DNA of 64,000 bases from DATHWB01 sp040880725 (GCA_040880725.1 JBBDHV010000029.1:55079-119078); one strand, 5' to 3'; counted from the stretch's first letter, positions 35,344 through 44,183 are shown. The notes: generated from the sequence alone by a model not told the origin. Numbers and translations: made by a program.

Positions 35344-35427
35344 GCCCGGGTGGCGAAATCGGTAGACGCTGGGGGCTTAAACCCCCCTGTCCGAGAGGAC
35401 GTGTGGGTTCAAATCCCACCCCGGGCA
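35344..35427 (+). tRNA. tRNA-Leu (UAA), copy 1
   Basis: This 84-nt tRNA has acceptor arms GCCCGGG/CCCGGGC with discriminator A. The anticodon stem is GGGGG/CCCCC around loop CTTAAAC (anticodon TAA at 35378-35380), with a long class II variable arm (CTGTCCGAGAGGAC) and T arm GTGGG TTCAAAT CCCAC. CCA is not encoded. The sequence is identical to the copy at 45070. The 3' end coincides with the end of the direct repeat, as expected for a tRNA used as a recombination site. Confidence 0.95.
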
Positions 35428-35539
35428 CGTAAATCGATCTCCGCCGTCTTGCTTCGTTCGCCTCGTGCTCGGCATCGGTACCCCCGATCCGTGTGCTGAT
35501 TGGCAACTTCGGGCGGAAGAAAATGTTTGCAAGCTATTC

Positions 35540-35561
35540 GACACAGCGAAACACATGTGTC
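35540..35561. promoter_or_regulatory. Inverted repeat upstream of binding-protein gene 2
   Basis: GACACA (35540-35545) and TGTGTC (35556-35561) are complementary and enclose part of a perfect ACACATGTGT palindrome (35551-35560). The 9-mer ATGTTTGCA at 35523-35531 and a GTGAAAC at 35566-35572 are shared with the region before the first binding-protein gene. This is a candidate operator about 80 bp before the start. Confidence 0.45.
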
Positions 35562-35641
35562 AAAGTGTGAAACGAGCGGCGACCGTTCGGTCGTCCTCGG
35601 TGATGGACTTTAGGTCTGTCTGGAACAGGAGGGAAGCAACG

Positions 35642-37258
35642 ATGACGCATGAATCCAGGGCTACGCGATGGCGCTGGCTCGCGCTGCTGACGGCACTCAT
35701 GCTCGTGGTCGCCGCCTGTGGCGGCGATGGCGCGGATGACGAGACATCCACGACAGCCGGAGCCGACGGGGACACCACGACGACTGCAGCAGACGGTGCC
35801 GATGATGGAGACGATGGCGCTACCGGGCGCACCGACGTCCAGATCCAGGTTCTGGGTGAACCGAACTCGCTCGACCCGGGACTGATCAACGCCGCACCAC
35901 TCCACCAGATGTTCCTCTACAACGTGTACGAGCCGCTCGTTGAGTTGGGCTCAGACGGTTCGGCGATTCCGCTCCTCGCGGAGTCCTGGGACGTGAGCGA
36001 GGACGGGACGGTGTACACGTTCACCCTGCGGGACGGTATGACATTCCATGACGGCTCCGCTCTCGACTCCGAGGATGTCGTGGCCACCTACACCCGCCAC
36101 ACGGAGAGCGACTCCTATCCCCACCAGGGATTCGACCAGGTCACCGCCATCGAGGCACCCGACGCTCTCACGGTGCAGATCACCCTCGACGCGCCGAGCT
36201 GGAATTGGCTGGAGCTCATGGGGGGAATGACTGGCGTCGTACTGCCAGCCGAAGTCGATGAGGATGCGCGAGCCAACGATCCGATCGGCTCAGGCCCATT
36301 CGAGTTCGTGTCCTGGACGCCCGACGTCAACATCACGATGGAGCGCTACGACGGGTATTGGGGAGATGCTGCCCCGATGGAAACGGTGATTTGGCGTTTC
36401 ATCGCCGACCAGAATGCCGCCGTCAATGCCCTGGTCTCCGGAGAGATCGACGGTGTCTCGGTGGTGCAGGTCACGGAGCGTCTCGCGGAGCTCGAAGCGA
36501 ACGCCGACATCCGGGTGTACGAAGAGCCCGGCGGTCCGATGTTCGTACTCGCCCTCAATCATGCCGAGGCGCCGCTGGACGACTTGCTCGTCCGTCAGGC
36601 GATCGATCACGCGATCGATTCGCAGGCGTTCATCGACCTCACCGAGGCGGGGTACGGAGTGCCCACTTCATTCTGGCTCCCCAGCGAGCACCCGGCTTGG
36701 GATGATCACGACCCCTACCCCTACGACCCTGACCGAGCGCGTGAGCTACTCGCAGAAGCCGGATACCCGGACGGTCTCGACATCACCATCACGACCATTC
36801 GTAACAATCCCAGCGAGCGGCATGGTGAGCTAGCCCTGTCCATGCTCACTGAAGTGGGCTTCAACGTGACGAACGTGCCGTTGGATCTCACCGAGTGGGT
36901 CAGCACCGTCTTCCGGAGTGACTCAGAGCCGGACTTCCAGACCAATCCAATCGGTCTCAACCTGGCCGTGCCATTTGGCATCTACCGGTTCACGTGTGAC
37001 GCGCCCGGCAATTACCTGCAGTACTGCAACGAGGACGTGGATGCACTGCTCGACGAGGCGGACGCTGCGCCGACGATTGAAAAACGCAACGGCCTGTTGA
37101 ACGAAGCCGCCACGATTCTTGCTGACGACGTGGTCAACGTCGTCCTGTTCGAGCGAGTTCGCCCCTGGGCGTTCTCGTCGGACCTGGAGGGCCTAAAGCC
37201 ATTCCGCTCCCAGAATGAGATCGACATCCGTCGTCTCGCCTGGAGCAACGGCGGCTGA
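35642..37258 (+). CDS. ABC transporter substrate-binding lipoprotein (Dpp/Opp family), system 2
   Basis: The solute receptor is 538 aa. ATG 35642 follows AGGAGGG. The signal peptide ends in lipobox VAAC (LALLTALMLVVAACGGDG), followed by an Asp/Thr-rich linker. The mature domain has PLLAESWDVSEDGTVYTFTL, MTFHDGSALDSEDVVATYTR, GSGPFEFVSW and YDPDRARELLAEAGYPDGLD. It resembles the receptor of system 1 in plan but is clearly diverged. The neighbouring sulfatase and PHP-like hydrolase suggest a sulfated organic ligand, but this is inference. Confidence 0.92.
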   Translation: MTHESRATRWRWLALLTALMLVVAACGGDGADDETSTTAGADGDTTTTAADGADDGDDGATGRTDVQIQVLGEPNSLDPGLINAAPLHQMFLYNVYEPLVELGSDGSAIPLLAESWDVSEDGTVYTFTLRDGMTFHDGSALDSEDVVATYTRHTESDSYPHQGFDQVTAIEAPDALTVQITLDAPSWNWLELMGGMTGVVLPAEVDEDARANDPIGSGPFEFVSWTPDVNITMERYDGYWGDAAPMETVIWRFIADQNAAVNALVSGEIDGVSVVQVTERLAELEANADIRVYEEPGGPMFVLALNHAEAPLDDLLVRQAIDHAIDSQAFIDLTEAGYGVPTSFWLPSEHPAWDDHDPYPYDPDRARELLAEAGYPDGLDITITTIRNNPSERHGELALSMLTEVGFNVTNVPLDLTEWVSTVFRSDSEPDFQTNPIGLNLAVPFGIYRFTCDAPGNYLQYCNEDVDALLDEADAAPTIEKRNGLLNEAATILADDVVNVVLFERVRPWAFSSDLEGLKPFRSQNEIDIRRLAWSNGG

Positions 37259-37285
37259 TTGGTGACGCTCGAGAATCGAGATGCT

Positions 37286-37336
37286 GCTCCCGGGTCGGCG
37301 CGGTCACCGCCCCCCCCCCCCCCCCCCCCCGGGAGC
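37286..37336. repeat. C21 homopolymer within an inverted repeat
   Basis: A run of 21 C occupies 37310-37330, between binding protein and permease, 28 nt before the permease ATG. The tract is flanked by the inverted repeat GCTCCCGGG (37286-37294) / CCCGGGAGC (37328-37336), whose right arm includes the last three C. Such long homopolymers are prone to slippage and can cause phase variation, or can be assembly artefacts. Confidence 0.8.
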
Positions 37337-37358
37337 GCCTTCGTCGTAAGCAGGTGAC

Positions 37359-38315
37359 ATGAACTTCGCGCGGTCGGCGCTCTGGCGCATCTCCACCTTT
37401 GCGGGTGGCTTGTTCGTCGCCTCGCTCATCGTGTTCTCCCTGTTCACGGTGGTCGGCGGAGACGCCGCCGCCGCGATCCTCGGTCAAGAGGCAACTCCCG
37501 AGACCCTTGCTGCCCTCCGGTCCGAGATGGGACTCGACCGTCCGGTGCACGAGCAGTACCTGGACTGGATTGCCGGATTTGTTCGGGGCGACCTGGGTGA
37601 GTCGTTCATCAGCCGCCGGAGTATTGCCGGGGAGATCCTGCAACGGGTCGAGGTCACAGTGCCGTTGGCGTTTGGAGCGATGTCGCTGGTACTCCTCATC
37701 GCCCTCCCGATGGGCTACCTGGCCGCGGTTCGAAATCGAACGACTCTCGGCGCAGTGATCTCGCTGGGCTCACAGATCGGAATCTCGTTCCCTGCATTCT
37801 GGCTCGGCTTGCTGTTCGCGATCTTGTTCGGGATCCAACTTGGCTGGCTCCCCGTAGGTGGATTTCCCGGTTGGTCCGAGGACTTCTGGGGTTCGATTCG
37901 CTCCCTAATCCTCCCTGCCCTCTCTTTGGCGCTGATCTCAGGCTCCGTCCTGACCCGCTACGTGCGCACGTCCGTGCTCGAGGTCATGAATGAGCCCTAT
38001 GTGCAGGTGATGGCCCGGGCCAAGGGTCTCAACACTCGCCAGGCGCTCATTCGTCACGGTGCCCGCAACGCCGTCATCCCCGTGCTCACCGTCGCCGGGA
38101 TCCAGTTCGGCACGCTGCTCGGTGGGACGATCGTCATCGAGAACGTCTTCTTTCTCCCCGGTCTGGGCCGGCTGCTTCTCACCAGCGTCGAACTGCGCGA
38201 CATCCAAATCGTCCAGTCCGTGGCGGTGATCCTGGCAGGCATGGTGCTCACCCTGAACCTGATCACCGATCTGCTCTACATGGCCGTCGATCCCCGGATG
38301 AGGACGCGATCGTGA
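37359..38315 (+). CDS. ABC transporter permease (DppB-like), system 2
   Basis: The 318-aa permease has about six transmembrane segments. It shows FAGGLFVASLIVFSLFTVVG, then DAAAAILGQEATPETLAALR and GLDRPVHEQYLDWIAGFVRG, GDLGESFISRR, the EAA loop EPYVQVMARAKGLNTRQALI, and GGTIVIENVFFLPGLGRLLL. ATG 37359 lies just downstream of the C21 tract, so tract length could affect its expression. The next permease overlaps its end by 4 nt. Confidence 0.93.
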   Translation: MNFARSALWRISTFAGGLFVASLIVFSLFTVVGGDAAAAILGQEATPETLAALRSEMGLDRPVHEQYLDWIAGFVRGDLGESFISRRSIAGEILQRVEVTVPLAFGAMSLVLLIALPMGYLAAVRNRTTLGAVISLGSQIGISFPAFWLGLLFAILFGIQLGWLPVGGFPGWSEDFWGSIRSLILPALSLALISGSVLTRYVRTSVLEVMNEPYVQVMARAKGLNTRQALIRHGARNAVIPVLTVAGIQFGTLLGGTIVIENVFFLPGLGRLLLTSVELRDIQIVQSVAVILAGMVLTLNLITDLLYMAVDPRMRTRS

Positions 38316-39184
38316 CGGCACAACCCGATGTGAGACAGAACAAGAGTCGGGTCCGCATCATCCTTCGCGCCGTCCGGTCCGACTGGCGACTTGCACTCGG
38401 TGTGACCGGGCTCGGATTCATCGTGCTCGTGGCGGTCGTGTCCCGCTTCTGGACGCCTCACGACCCGGCGATCGTGGTGGCTTCGGATCGCTTGCTTCCC
38501 ATCAGCCTCACCCATCCCCTCGGAACCGATCATCTTGGCCGAGACATCGTCAGCCAGCTGATGGTGGGAGCCTGGAACTCGATTCAGGTGGGTATCTTTG
38601 GAACCGGCTCCGCCTTGGTGGTGGGTGTTGTCGTCGGGGGAGCTGCCGCCATGATGGGTGGACGGCGCGAGGACCTCCTGATGCGGTTGGTCGATGTCCT
38701 CATCGCCTTCCCGGCCATCCTTGCCGCCATGATGCTTGCCGGGAAGCTGGGAGCGGGCAATGCCACGGCGGTGATCGCCGTTGCCATCGCGCTGGCACCA
38801 GTGGTTTCGCGCATCACGCGGAGCGCGGCACGGCAGGTGTTGACCCGGGACTTCATCACCGCGGCCCGTGCGTACGGCCGCGGCCCGGTTCGCATCTACC
38901 TGCGGCATGTGATACCCAACATTGGGCCGATTCTCATCGTGCAGGCCACGGTGCTGTTCGCAGTTGCGTTTCTCGCCGAGGCGGCCCTTTCGTTCCTGGG
39001 GCTCGGAGCCCAGCCTCCGATCCCGTCGTGGGGGCGGATGCTGCGCGACGCCCAGTCGTACTTCCAGGTCTATCCCAGCCTGGCGATCTGGCCGGGTGTG
39101 TGCATCATGTTCACCGTCCTGTCGCTCAACTTCATCGGGGACGGTCTCCGCGATGCACTGAGTCCGGAACGGGTGGACGAATGA
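38312..39184 (+). CDS. ABC transporter permease (DppC-like), system 2
   Basis: The 290-aa OppC-type permease starts at GTG 38312, overlapping the upstream stop. Key text: TPHDPAIVVASDRLLPISLT, LGTDHLGRDIVSQLMVGAWN, the EAA loop RDFITAARAYGRGPVRIYLR, WGRMLRDAQSYFQVYP and the ending GDGLRDALSPERVDE. It pairs with the permease at 37359. The ATPase start overlaps its stop (ATGA). Confidence 0.93.
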   Translation: MTAQPDVRQNKSRVRIILRAVRSDWRLALGVTGLGFIVLVAVVSRFWTPHDPAIVVASDRLLPISLTHPLGTDHLGRDIVSQLMVGAWNSIQVGIFGTGSALVVGVVVGGAAAMMGGRREDLLMRLVDVLIAFPAILAAMMLAGKLGAGNATAVIAVAIALAPVVSRITRSAARQVLTRDFITAARAYGRGPVRIYLRHVIPNIGPILIVQATVLFAVAFLAEAALSFLGLGAQPPIPSWGRMLRDAQSYFQVYPSLAIWPGVCIMFTVLSLNFIGDGLRDALSPERVDE

Positions 39185-40152
39185 CGGAACCGCTCCTGCA
39201 GGTCGAGGGTTTGTCCGTCCACCTTCCATCAGGCGTCGAGGTGGTGTCGGATGTCACCCTGACGATCGATCGCAAGGTCAGGATGGGATTGGTGGGTGAG
39301 TCAGGGTCGGGCAAGACGCTGACCGCTATGTCCGTGATGGGTCTTCTTCCTTCCGGGCTGACAGCGAGCGGATCCGTGAGGCTCGGCGGCCAAGAGATTC
39401 TCGGGCGTCCCGAGTCGGACGCCGTGAAGTGGCGGGGGAGCAGGGTGGCTTTCATTCCGCAGGACGCCATGGCCAGCCTCAACCCCGTATGGACCGTAGG
39501 TCGGCAGATCGCCGAGCCGATGAAGATCCATGGTGTCGGGGTGAGGGCCGACCGGCGGGACAGGGTGCTGGAGCTCTTGGACCGAGTGAAGATCAACGAC
39601 CCCACCCGGGTGGCGAGGTCATATCCCCACCAACTTTCGGGTGGCCAACGGCAGCGGGTCGTGATCGCCGCCGCACTGGCCGCCGATCCAGAACTCGTCA
39701 TCGCCGACGAGCCAACCTCAGCACTCGATGCCACAGTGAGGACTGACGTCATGAACCTGATGCGGGAGCTGTCGGCCTCGTTCGGGGTGGCGATGCTGGT
39801 CATCACGCATGATCTTCCTGTGGTCGCGCACCTTTGTGATCGCGTGGCGGTGATGTACGGAGGTCGAATCGTCGAGTCGGGGCCGGTGAACACGGTGCTG
39901 GACAACCCGATGCACCAGTACACGGGAGCCCTCCTCCCGTCCGCACCGCAGTCGCATCTTCGCTCGGAAACCAGGGGCGAGCCGTTGCCCGTGATTCCGG
40001 GCACAGTTCCGCCGGCAGGACAGTTCCCCCACGGATGTCCCTTCCGGGACCGATGTTTGGCGGCCGACGACCAGTGCCGGGAGATGCCACCGATGGTGGA
40101 ACGGCACGGCCGGTCGTATGCGTGCTGGCATCCGCTGGAGGTGGCCTCGTGA
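39181..40152 (+). CDS. ABC transporter ATP-binding protein (DppD-like), system 2
   Basis: The 323-aa ATPase has Walker A GESGSGKTL, Q-loop FIPQDAMASLNPVW, signature LSGGQRQRVVIAAALAADPE, Walker B LVIADEPTSALDAT and H-loop ITHDLPVV. The C-terminal Cys-rich oligopeptide-importer tail is present (FPHGCPFRDRCLAADDQC plus a later C). Start ATG 39181. It overlaps the partner ATPase gene by 4 nt. Confidence 0.95.
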   Translation: MTEPLLQVEGLSVHLPSGVEVVSDVTLTIDRKVRMGLVGESGSGKTLTAMSVMGLLPSGLTASGSVRLGGQEILGRPESDAVKWRGSRVAFIPQDAMASLNPVWTVGRQIAEPMKIHGVGVRADRRDRVLELLDRVKINDPTRVARSYPHQLSGGQRQRVVIAAALAADPELVIADEPTSALDATVRTDVMNLMRELSASFGVAMLVITHDLPVVAHLCDRVAVMYGGRIVESGPVNTVLDNPMHQYTGALLPSAPQSHLRSETRGEPLPVIPGTVPPAGQFPHGCPFRDRCLAADDQCREMPPMVERHGRSYACWHPLEVAS

Positions 40153-40934
40153 GTCAGAACATGCCGGTGCTCGAGGTCGAAGATGTGGAAAAGCTCTACC
40201 GGATCCGGCGTGCCGGGCGGGTGATCCGAGAGGTGCCCGCACTAAGCGGCGTGAGCTTCGGTGTACCGCGTGGCAAGGTCTTGGGCGTGGTGGGCGAATC
40301 CGGCTCGGGAAAGTCGACCCTGACCCGCATGCTGCTGGCGCTGGAAGCACCGACCGAGGGTTCGGTCCGGTTCGAAGGAAGGGATCTCGCCCAGTTCGGG
40401 AAGGAAGATCTTCGGGCCTTCCGTCGTCGAGTACAGGTCGTGTTCCAAGATCCAACCAGTTCTCTTGACCCCCGTATGACCGCGGGACAGTCCCTGCTGG
40501 AACCGCTTCGCAGCTTGGGCGTGGAAGGTGACCTGGACGCGATCGCTGAGGATGCGCTTCGCTCTGTGGGACTCCCCGAAGGGAGCCGTGATCGGCTTCC
40601 GAGGACATTTTCTGGAGGTCAGCGCCAGCGCATTGCCATCGCGCGCGCCCTCGCCCCACAGCCCCAGGTCCTGATCGCCGATGAACCCGTGAGTGCGCTC
40701 GACGTGTCGGTGCAGGCGCAGGTTCTCAATCTGCTGATGAAGCTGAAGGCGGAGCGTGACCTGACCTTGATCATGGTTTCTCACGATCTGGCCGTCGTGT
40801 ACCACGTGGCAGACGACGTGATCGTGATGAAAGACGGTGAGATCGTTGAGCAGGGCCCTGTCGAGGCTGTATTCCGGTCACCCCAGCATCCGTACACGCA
40901 AAGCCTGCTCGACTCGATCCTGACACTGGGGTGA
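40149..40934 (+). CDS. ABC transporter ATP-binding protein (DppF-like), system 2
   Basis: The 261-aa ATPase starts at GTG 40149, with ATG 40161 as an alternative. It has Walker A GESGSGKST, Q-loop VVFQDPTSSLDPRM, signature FSGGQRQRIAIARALAPQPQ, Walker B VLIADEPVSALDVS and H-loop VSHDLAVV. As in system 1 it lacks the Cys-rich tail. Its stop overlaps the sulfatase start region, so uptake and sulfatase are co-expressed. Confidence 0.93.
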   Translation: MSQNMPVLEVEDVEKLYRIRRAGRVIREVPALSGVSFGVPRGKVLGVVGESGSGKSTLTRMLLALEAPTEGSVRFEGRDLAQFGKEDLRAFRRRVQVVFQDPTSSLDPRMTAGQSLLEPLRSLGVEGDLDAIAEDALRSVGLPEGSRDRLPRTFSGGQRQRIAIARALAPQPQVLIADEPVSALDVSVQAQVLNLLMKLKAERDLTLIMVSHDLAVVYHVADDVIVMKDGEIVEQGPVEAVFRSPQHPYTQSLLDSILTLG

Positions 40935-42400
40935 TGCACATGACCGATTCTCAACCGAACATCGTTTTCTTGTTCCCCGACCAACTGCGTGCGGATTTCG
41001 TAGGCTCGTACGGGGGTGAATGCGTTCCCACACCACACATGGACCGACTCGCTGACGAGGGCGTGCGTTATGCCGATGCGATGTCGGCATCACCTCTTTG
41101 CGTCCCTGCTCGCACTGCGCTCTTGACCGGCATGAACGCGATGCGCAATGGGGTCATGGGAAACTTTCACGGGCTGCGCATGGACTACCGGGAGGTAGGA
41201 CTGCGCACCTGGCCGGAGTTGCTCGGGGACGCCGGCTATGTGACTGCCGCCATCGGCAAGATGCACTTCTACCCTTGGGATGCGAGGCTCGGATTCCAAC
41301 GTCGGGTGATCGCCGAGGACAAGCGCTGGCTGCAGATCCACGACGACTACCACCACTTCCTCGCCCGCCAGGGCCTCCGAAGGCTCCACGGTCGCGAGCA
41401 CGCCGGCTACGACGAGCACCAAGGCGCGGTCACCAGTCCGCTACCGCTCGAGTGCTCGCCGGATCACTTCGTCGCGGCGGAGGCAGTTCGCTTCATCGAC
41501 GAGACCGCCGGGTCGCCTTTCGCGATGATGGTCGGATTCCCGGGCCCGCACTGCCCGTACGATCCGGTCGAAGAGTCGCTTGCCCGGGTCGACGCCGACC
41601 GTATTCCGGATCCGATCCCGCCGGCGGAACCCGACTCACCGCTTCGTCGCCAGAACGTCGACGGGAACAAGCGGGACTGGAATGGCGTCGACTACGGGGA
41701 CCACACGGTCGCGGCGCAGCGAAAGCTTCGCCATCACTACGCCGCCCTGATCGCCCAGCTCGACGACGTGATCGGCCGGATCATGGACGCCCTGGAGCGC
41801 AACGGTCTGCTGGAGAACACCGTGATCGTCCTCGCCTCCGACCACGGTGACTACCTGGGAGACCACGGAATGGTGGGCAAGCAGGGCTTCCACGAATCTA
41901 CGGTCCGGATTCCCCTGGTCGTGCGACCGCCCGGCGGCTCCGGCCCCGATGTCCGGCCCGAGAAGGTCGAGTTGCGAGACGTCACCGCGACCATCCTGGC
42001 GTACGCCGGGATACCTCTCCCGCCGCAGATGGATGCGGTGCCCCTCCCCGGGCTGGGCCACGCCACCGAAGAGCGCGACGTGTTGTTCGGGTCGCTGGGA
42101 ACGGGCTGGATGCTCTATGACGGCCGGTACAAGGTCCACAAGTACCGCACGGGGGAGGTCACGCTCTTCGACCTATCCGAGGACCCGCGTGAGCAGCGTG
42201 ATCTGTCCGAGGATTCCGATCATCTCGACGTACTCGTGCGCCTCGACGCCAAGCTCACCGAGGTGATCATGGACAATCTGGATGCGGCGTTCGCAGACCG
42301 GGCAGTTCGAGGTGATGGGCCGTTGTATCTGGACCGCCGGTTCGGTCGGGAGGGGTGGCATCGGACGTTCCCCGAACAGCCGGCGGGGTCCGAAGCGTGA
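40934..42400 (+). CDS. Sulfatase (type I, formylglycine-dependent)
   Basis: The alkaline-phosphatase-fold sulfate ester hydrolase is ~488 aa. The active-site motif CVPAR in ASPLCVPARTALLTG gives the Cys that is converted to formylglycine, followed by the expected TG. Metal and substrate residues appear in NIVFLFPDQLRADFVG, GKMHFYP, FPGPHCPYD, and VIVLASDHGDYLGDHGMVGK. No signal peptide is seen, so it is likely cytosolic and acts after import. Candidate starts are GTG 40931, ATG 40934 and ATG 40940. It needs a formylglycine-generating enzyme encoded elsewhere. A choline- or aryl-sulfatase-like substrate is possible. Confidence 0.93.
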   Translation: MHMTDSQPNIVFLFPDQLRADFVGSYGGECVPTPHMDRLADEGVRYADAMSASPLCVPARTALLTGMNAMRNGVMGNFHGLRMDYREVGLRTWPELLGDAGYVTAAIGKMHFYPWDARLGFQRRVIAEDKRWLQIHDDYHHFLARQGLRRLHGREHAGYDEHQGAVTSPLPLECSPDHFVAAEAVRFIDETAGSPFAMMVGFPGPHCPYDPVEESLARVDADRIPDPIPPAEPDSPLRRQNVDGNKRDWNGVDYGDHTVAAQRKLRHHYAALIAQLDDVIGRIMDALERNGLLENTVIVLASDHGDYLGDHGMVGKQGFHESTVRIPLVVRPPGGSGPDVRPEKVELRDVTATILAYAGIPLPPQMDAVPLPGLGHATEERDVLFGSLGTGWMLYDGRYKVHKYRTGEVTLFDLSEDPREQRDLSEDSDHLDVLVRLDAKLTEVIMDNLDAAFADRAVRGDGPLYLDRRFGREGWHRTFPEQPAGSEA

Positions 42401-43935
42401 TCGGTGACCCGTTCGAGGGGCTTCGGGCCTATGTCGGTGATATCCACAACCACTGCGGGATTAGCTATGGGCATGGCAGCATCGAAGACGCCTTTGGCAA
42501 TGCCCGGATGCAACTCGACTTCGCCAGCGTGACGGGTCATGGTCATTTCCACGATATTCCTGCGGAGCTTCCACCCGATGATTACCACCGGGTGGGGTTC
42601 GAGCGGCTGCGTCGCATGTGGCCGCACGTCCAGGAGGTGACCGAGTCGTTTCACGAACCGGGCAGTTTCGTCACTTTCCTCTCGTTCGAGTGGCACTCGA
42701 TGACCCATGGTGACTATTGCGTGTATTTCAATGGCAGCCAGGGCGAGATCATTCGTGCCGACGGTCTCCTGGCGCTGCGAGAAGAGCTGCGGCGTTTGAG
42801 AGGCGATGGCCACGATGTGATGGCCATTCCTCATCACATCGGGTACCCGAGAGGGAGACGCGGCCTCAACTGGGAAGATTTCACATCGGAGTTCTCGCCC
42901 GTGGTCGAGATGGTCTCCATGCACGGTTGCGGTGAGAACGACGAGGCTCCGCTTCCGTACCTGCATGTCATGGGGCCTCGAGACGTCGGCAGCATGCTGA
43001 TCGAGGGTTATCGCCGGGGTCTGCGTTTTGGGGTGATCGGTTCCAGCGATCATCACAGCGCCCATCCGGGCAGTCACGGCCACGGTCGTGCCGTGGTGTG
43101 GGCCGACGAGCTGACCCGCCAGAAGATCTGGGACGGTATCCAGTCGCAACGCACCTACGCCATCACGGGAGACAGGATTGAGCTTCGATTCTCCATCGGT
43201 GGCAGCCCGATGGGCTCGGTCCTCCCCGTCGACACCGACAGGGTCCTCGATATCGACGTGCGGGGGGCGGGGGCGATCGATTTCGTGGACGTCGTCAAGG
43301 ATGGGGAGCGGGTTTACCGATGGGTGCCGGTCGCCCCGGTGCGAACGTCGTCGGTATTCGACGGAGTTGTGCCTGTCTCGGTCGGGTGGGGGCACCGGAA
43401 CGTGGCTTTCGACTGGGATGTGGAGCTCGCCGTGGAAGGTGGAGAACTCACTTCGGTGGAGCCGCGCTTCCGAGGCGACGAGGTGCTCGACCCGCTGCGG
43501 GCCGACTCCGAGACCTATCGGGTGAGCCACTGGGAACGGTCCGGTGACAATCGGGTGGCCTTCCGGACGACGACCGCCGGAAACCCAACCACCACCACCG
43601 ACGGCACCCAGGGTGTTGCCCTGTGGATCCGCGGAGACGATCGGACCCGGATCGTGGGGCGGTTCAATGACGACGTCATCGATCTGGCCATCGGGCAGCT
43701 GCGTTCCGGTGGCCATGCCCGGCCGGTGTCCGGTCTGTTGCGTGGCGCATACCGGATCGGGCGTGCCACCGATCGGTCAGAGAACGACGCCCGGTTCACC
43801 TGGACGGATGACACTGCCGATCCGATTCGTCCCAACTCCTATTACGTTCGGGTTCGCCAGGCAAACGATCAGTGGGCGTGGAGCTCACCCATTTGGGTGG
43901 GGGACCCATCTGAGGAATTCGTCCGCCCCGTCTGA
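42397..43935 (+). CDS. PHP-like metal-dependent hydrolase (DUF3604-like)
   Basis: The 512-aa protein starts at GTG 42397, overlapping the sulfatase stop. The N-terminal half has PHP-type metal motifs: YVGDIHNHCGISYGHGSIED, ASVTGHGHFHD, FEWHSMTHGDYCVYF, AIPHHIGYP, and VIGSSDHHSAHPGSHG. The C-terminal half (~residues 260-512) is beta-rich without a recognised family. DUF3604 proteins often occur with sulfatases and transporters. The reaction is unknown; phosphoester or other ester hydrolysis is likely from the fold. It is the last gene of the second transport operon. Confidence 0.8.
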   Translation: MIGDPFEGLRAYVGDIHNHCGISYGHGSIEDAFGNARMQLDFASVTGHGHFHDIPAELPPDDYHRVGFERLRRMWPHVQEVTESFHEPGSFVTFLSFEWHSMTHGDYCVYFNGSQGEIIRADGLLALREELRRLRGDGHDVMAIPHHIGYPRGRRGLNWEDFTSEFSPVVEMVSMHGCGENDEAPLPYLHVMGPRDVGSMLIEGYRRGLRFGVIGSSDHHSAHPGSHGHGRAVVWADELTRQKIWDGIQSQRTYAITGDRIELRFSIGGSPMGSVLPVDTDRVLDIDVRGAGAIDFVDVVKDGERVYRWVPVAPVRTSSVFDGVVPVSVGWGHRNVAFDWDVELAVEGGELTSVEPRFRGDEVLDPLRADSETYRVSHWERSGDNRVAFRTTTAGNPTTTTDGTQGVALWIRGDDRTRIVGRFNDDVIDLAIGQLRSGGHARPVSGLLRGAYRIGRATDRSENDARFTWTDDTADPIRPNSYYVRVRQANDQWAWSSPIWVGDPSEEFVRPV

Positions 43936-44096
43936 GCACCCAATCAGATCGTGGCAGGCCCGAAAGCTCCCGACTTTGCCGAGTTCGTCGAGGCGTGCTG
44001 CGTCATATCCCAGGATGACGCGCATCACATCGTCGCGGTGTTCGCCCGGGATGGGGCGCGTAGGTGATCGGAGCGGGGGGTCCCGACTCTGACCGG
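43936..44096 (-). pseudogene. C-terminal fragment of a CaiB/BaiF CoA-transferase gene
   Basis: On the reverse strand the segment encodes VRVGTPRSDHLRAPS and, after a one-base loss, EHRDDVMRVILGYDAARLDE. This matches the last ~45 codons of the intact CaiB gene at 47014 (VRVGTPREDHLRAPF, EHRDDVMRDILGYDEARIDE) with many differences. Homology is visible from about 43958 and breaks sharply at 44096/44097, where the DUF501 fragment begins. It has no start and cannot be functional. It marks a recombination joint. Confidence 0.8.
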
Positions 44097-44174
44097 TGGG
44101 TGGAACCGCTGGACTGCACCGTCCCGTGTGTCATCGACGGTGCGCCGAACCCGGCGTGGCGCGAACCCCGGTAG
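44097..44174 (+). pseudogene. 3' fragment of DUF501 gene
   Basis: The last 26 codons of DUF501 (ending DCTVPCVIDGAPNPAWREPR, TAG at 44172-44174) are carried along with the second ppx copy. The 5' part of the gene is missing and replaced by the CaiB fragment. The intact gene is at 33938-34447. Confidence 0.88.
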
Positions 44175-44183
44175 TTTCGGATC

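Larger units (their letters stand above)
34370..35428 (+). repeat. Direct repeat copy 1 (DUF501 end - ppx - tRNA-Leu)
   Basis: This 1059-bp segment recurs as a 1058-bp segment at 44097-45154 in the same orientation. The last ~190 bp, including the whole tRNA, are nearly identical, while the middle of ppx is clearly diverged. The homology stops one base after the tRNA discriminator base. The two copies bracket 8.7 kb of unrelated genes. Confidence 0.9.
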
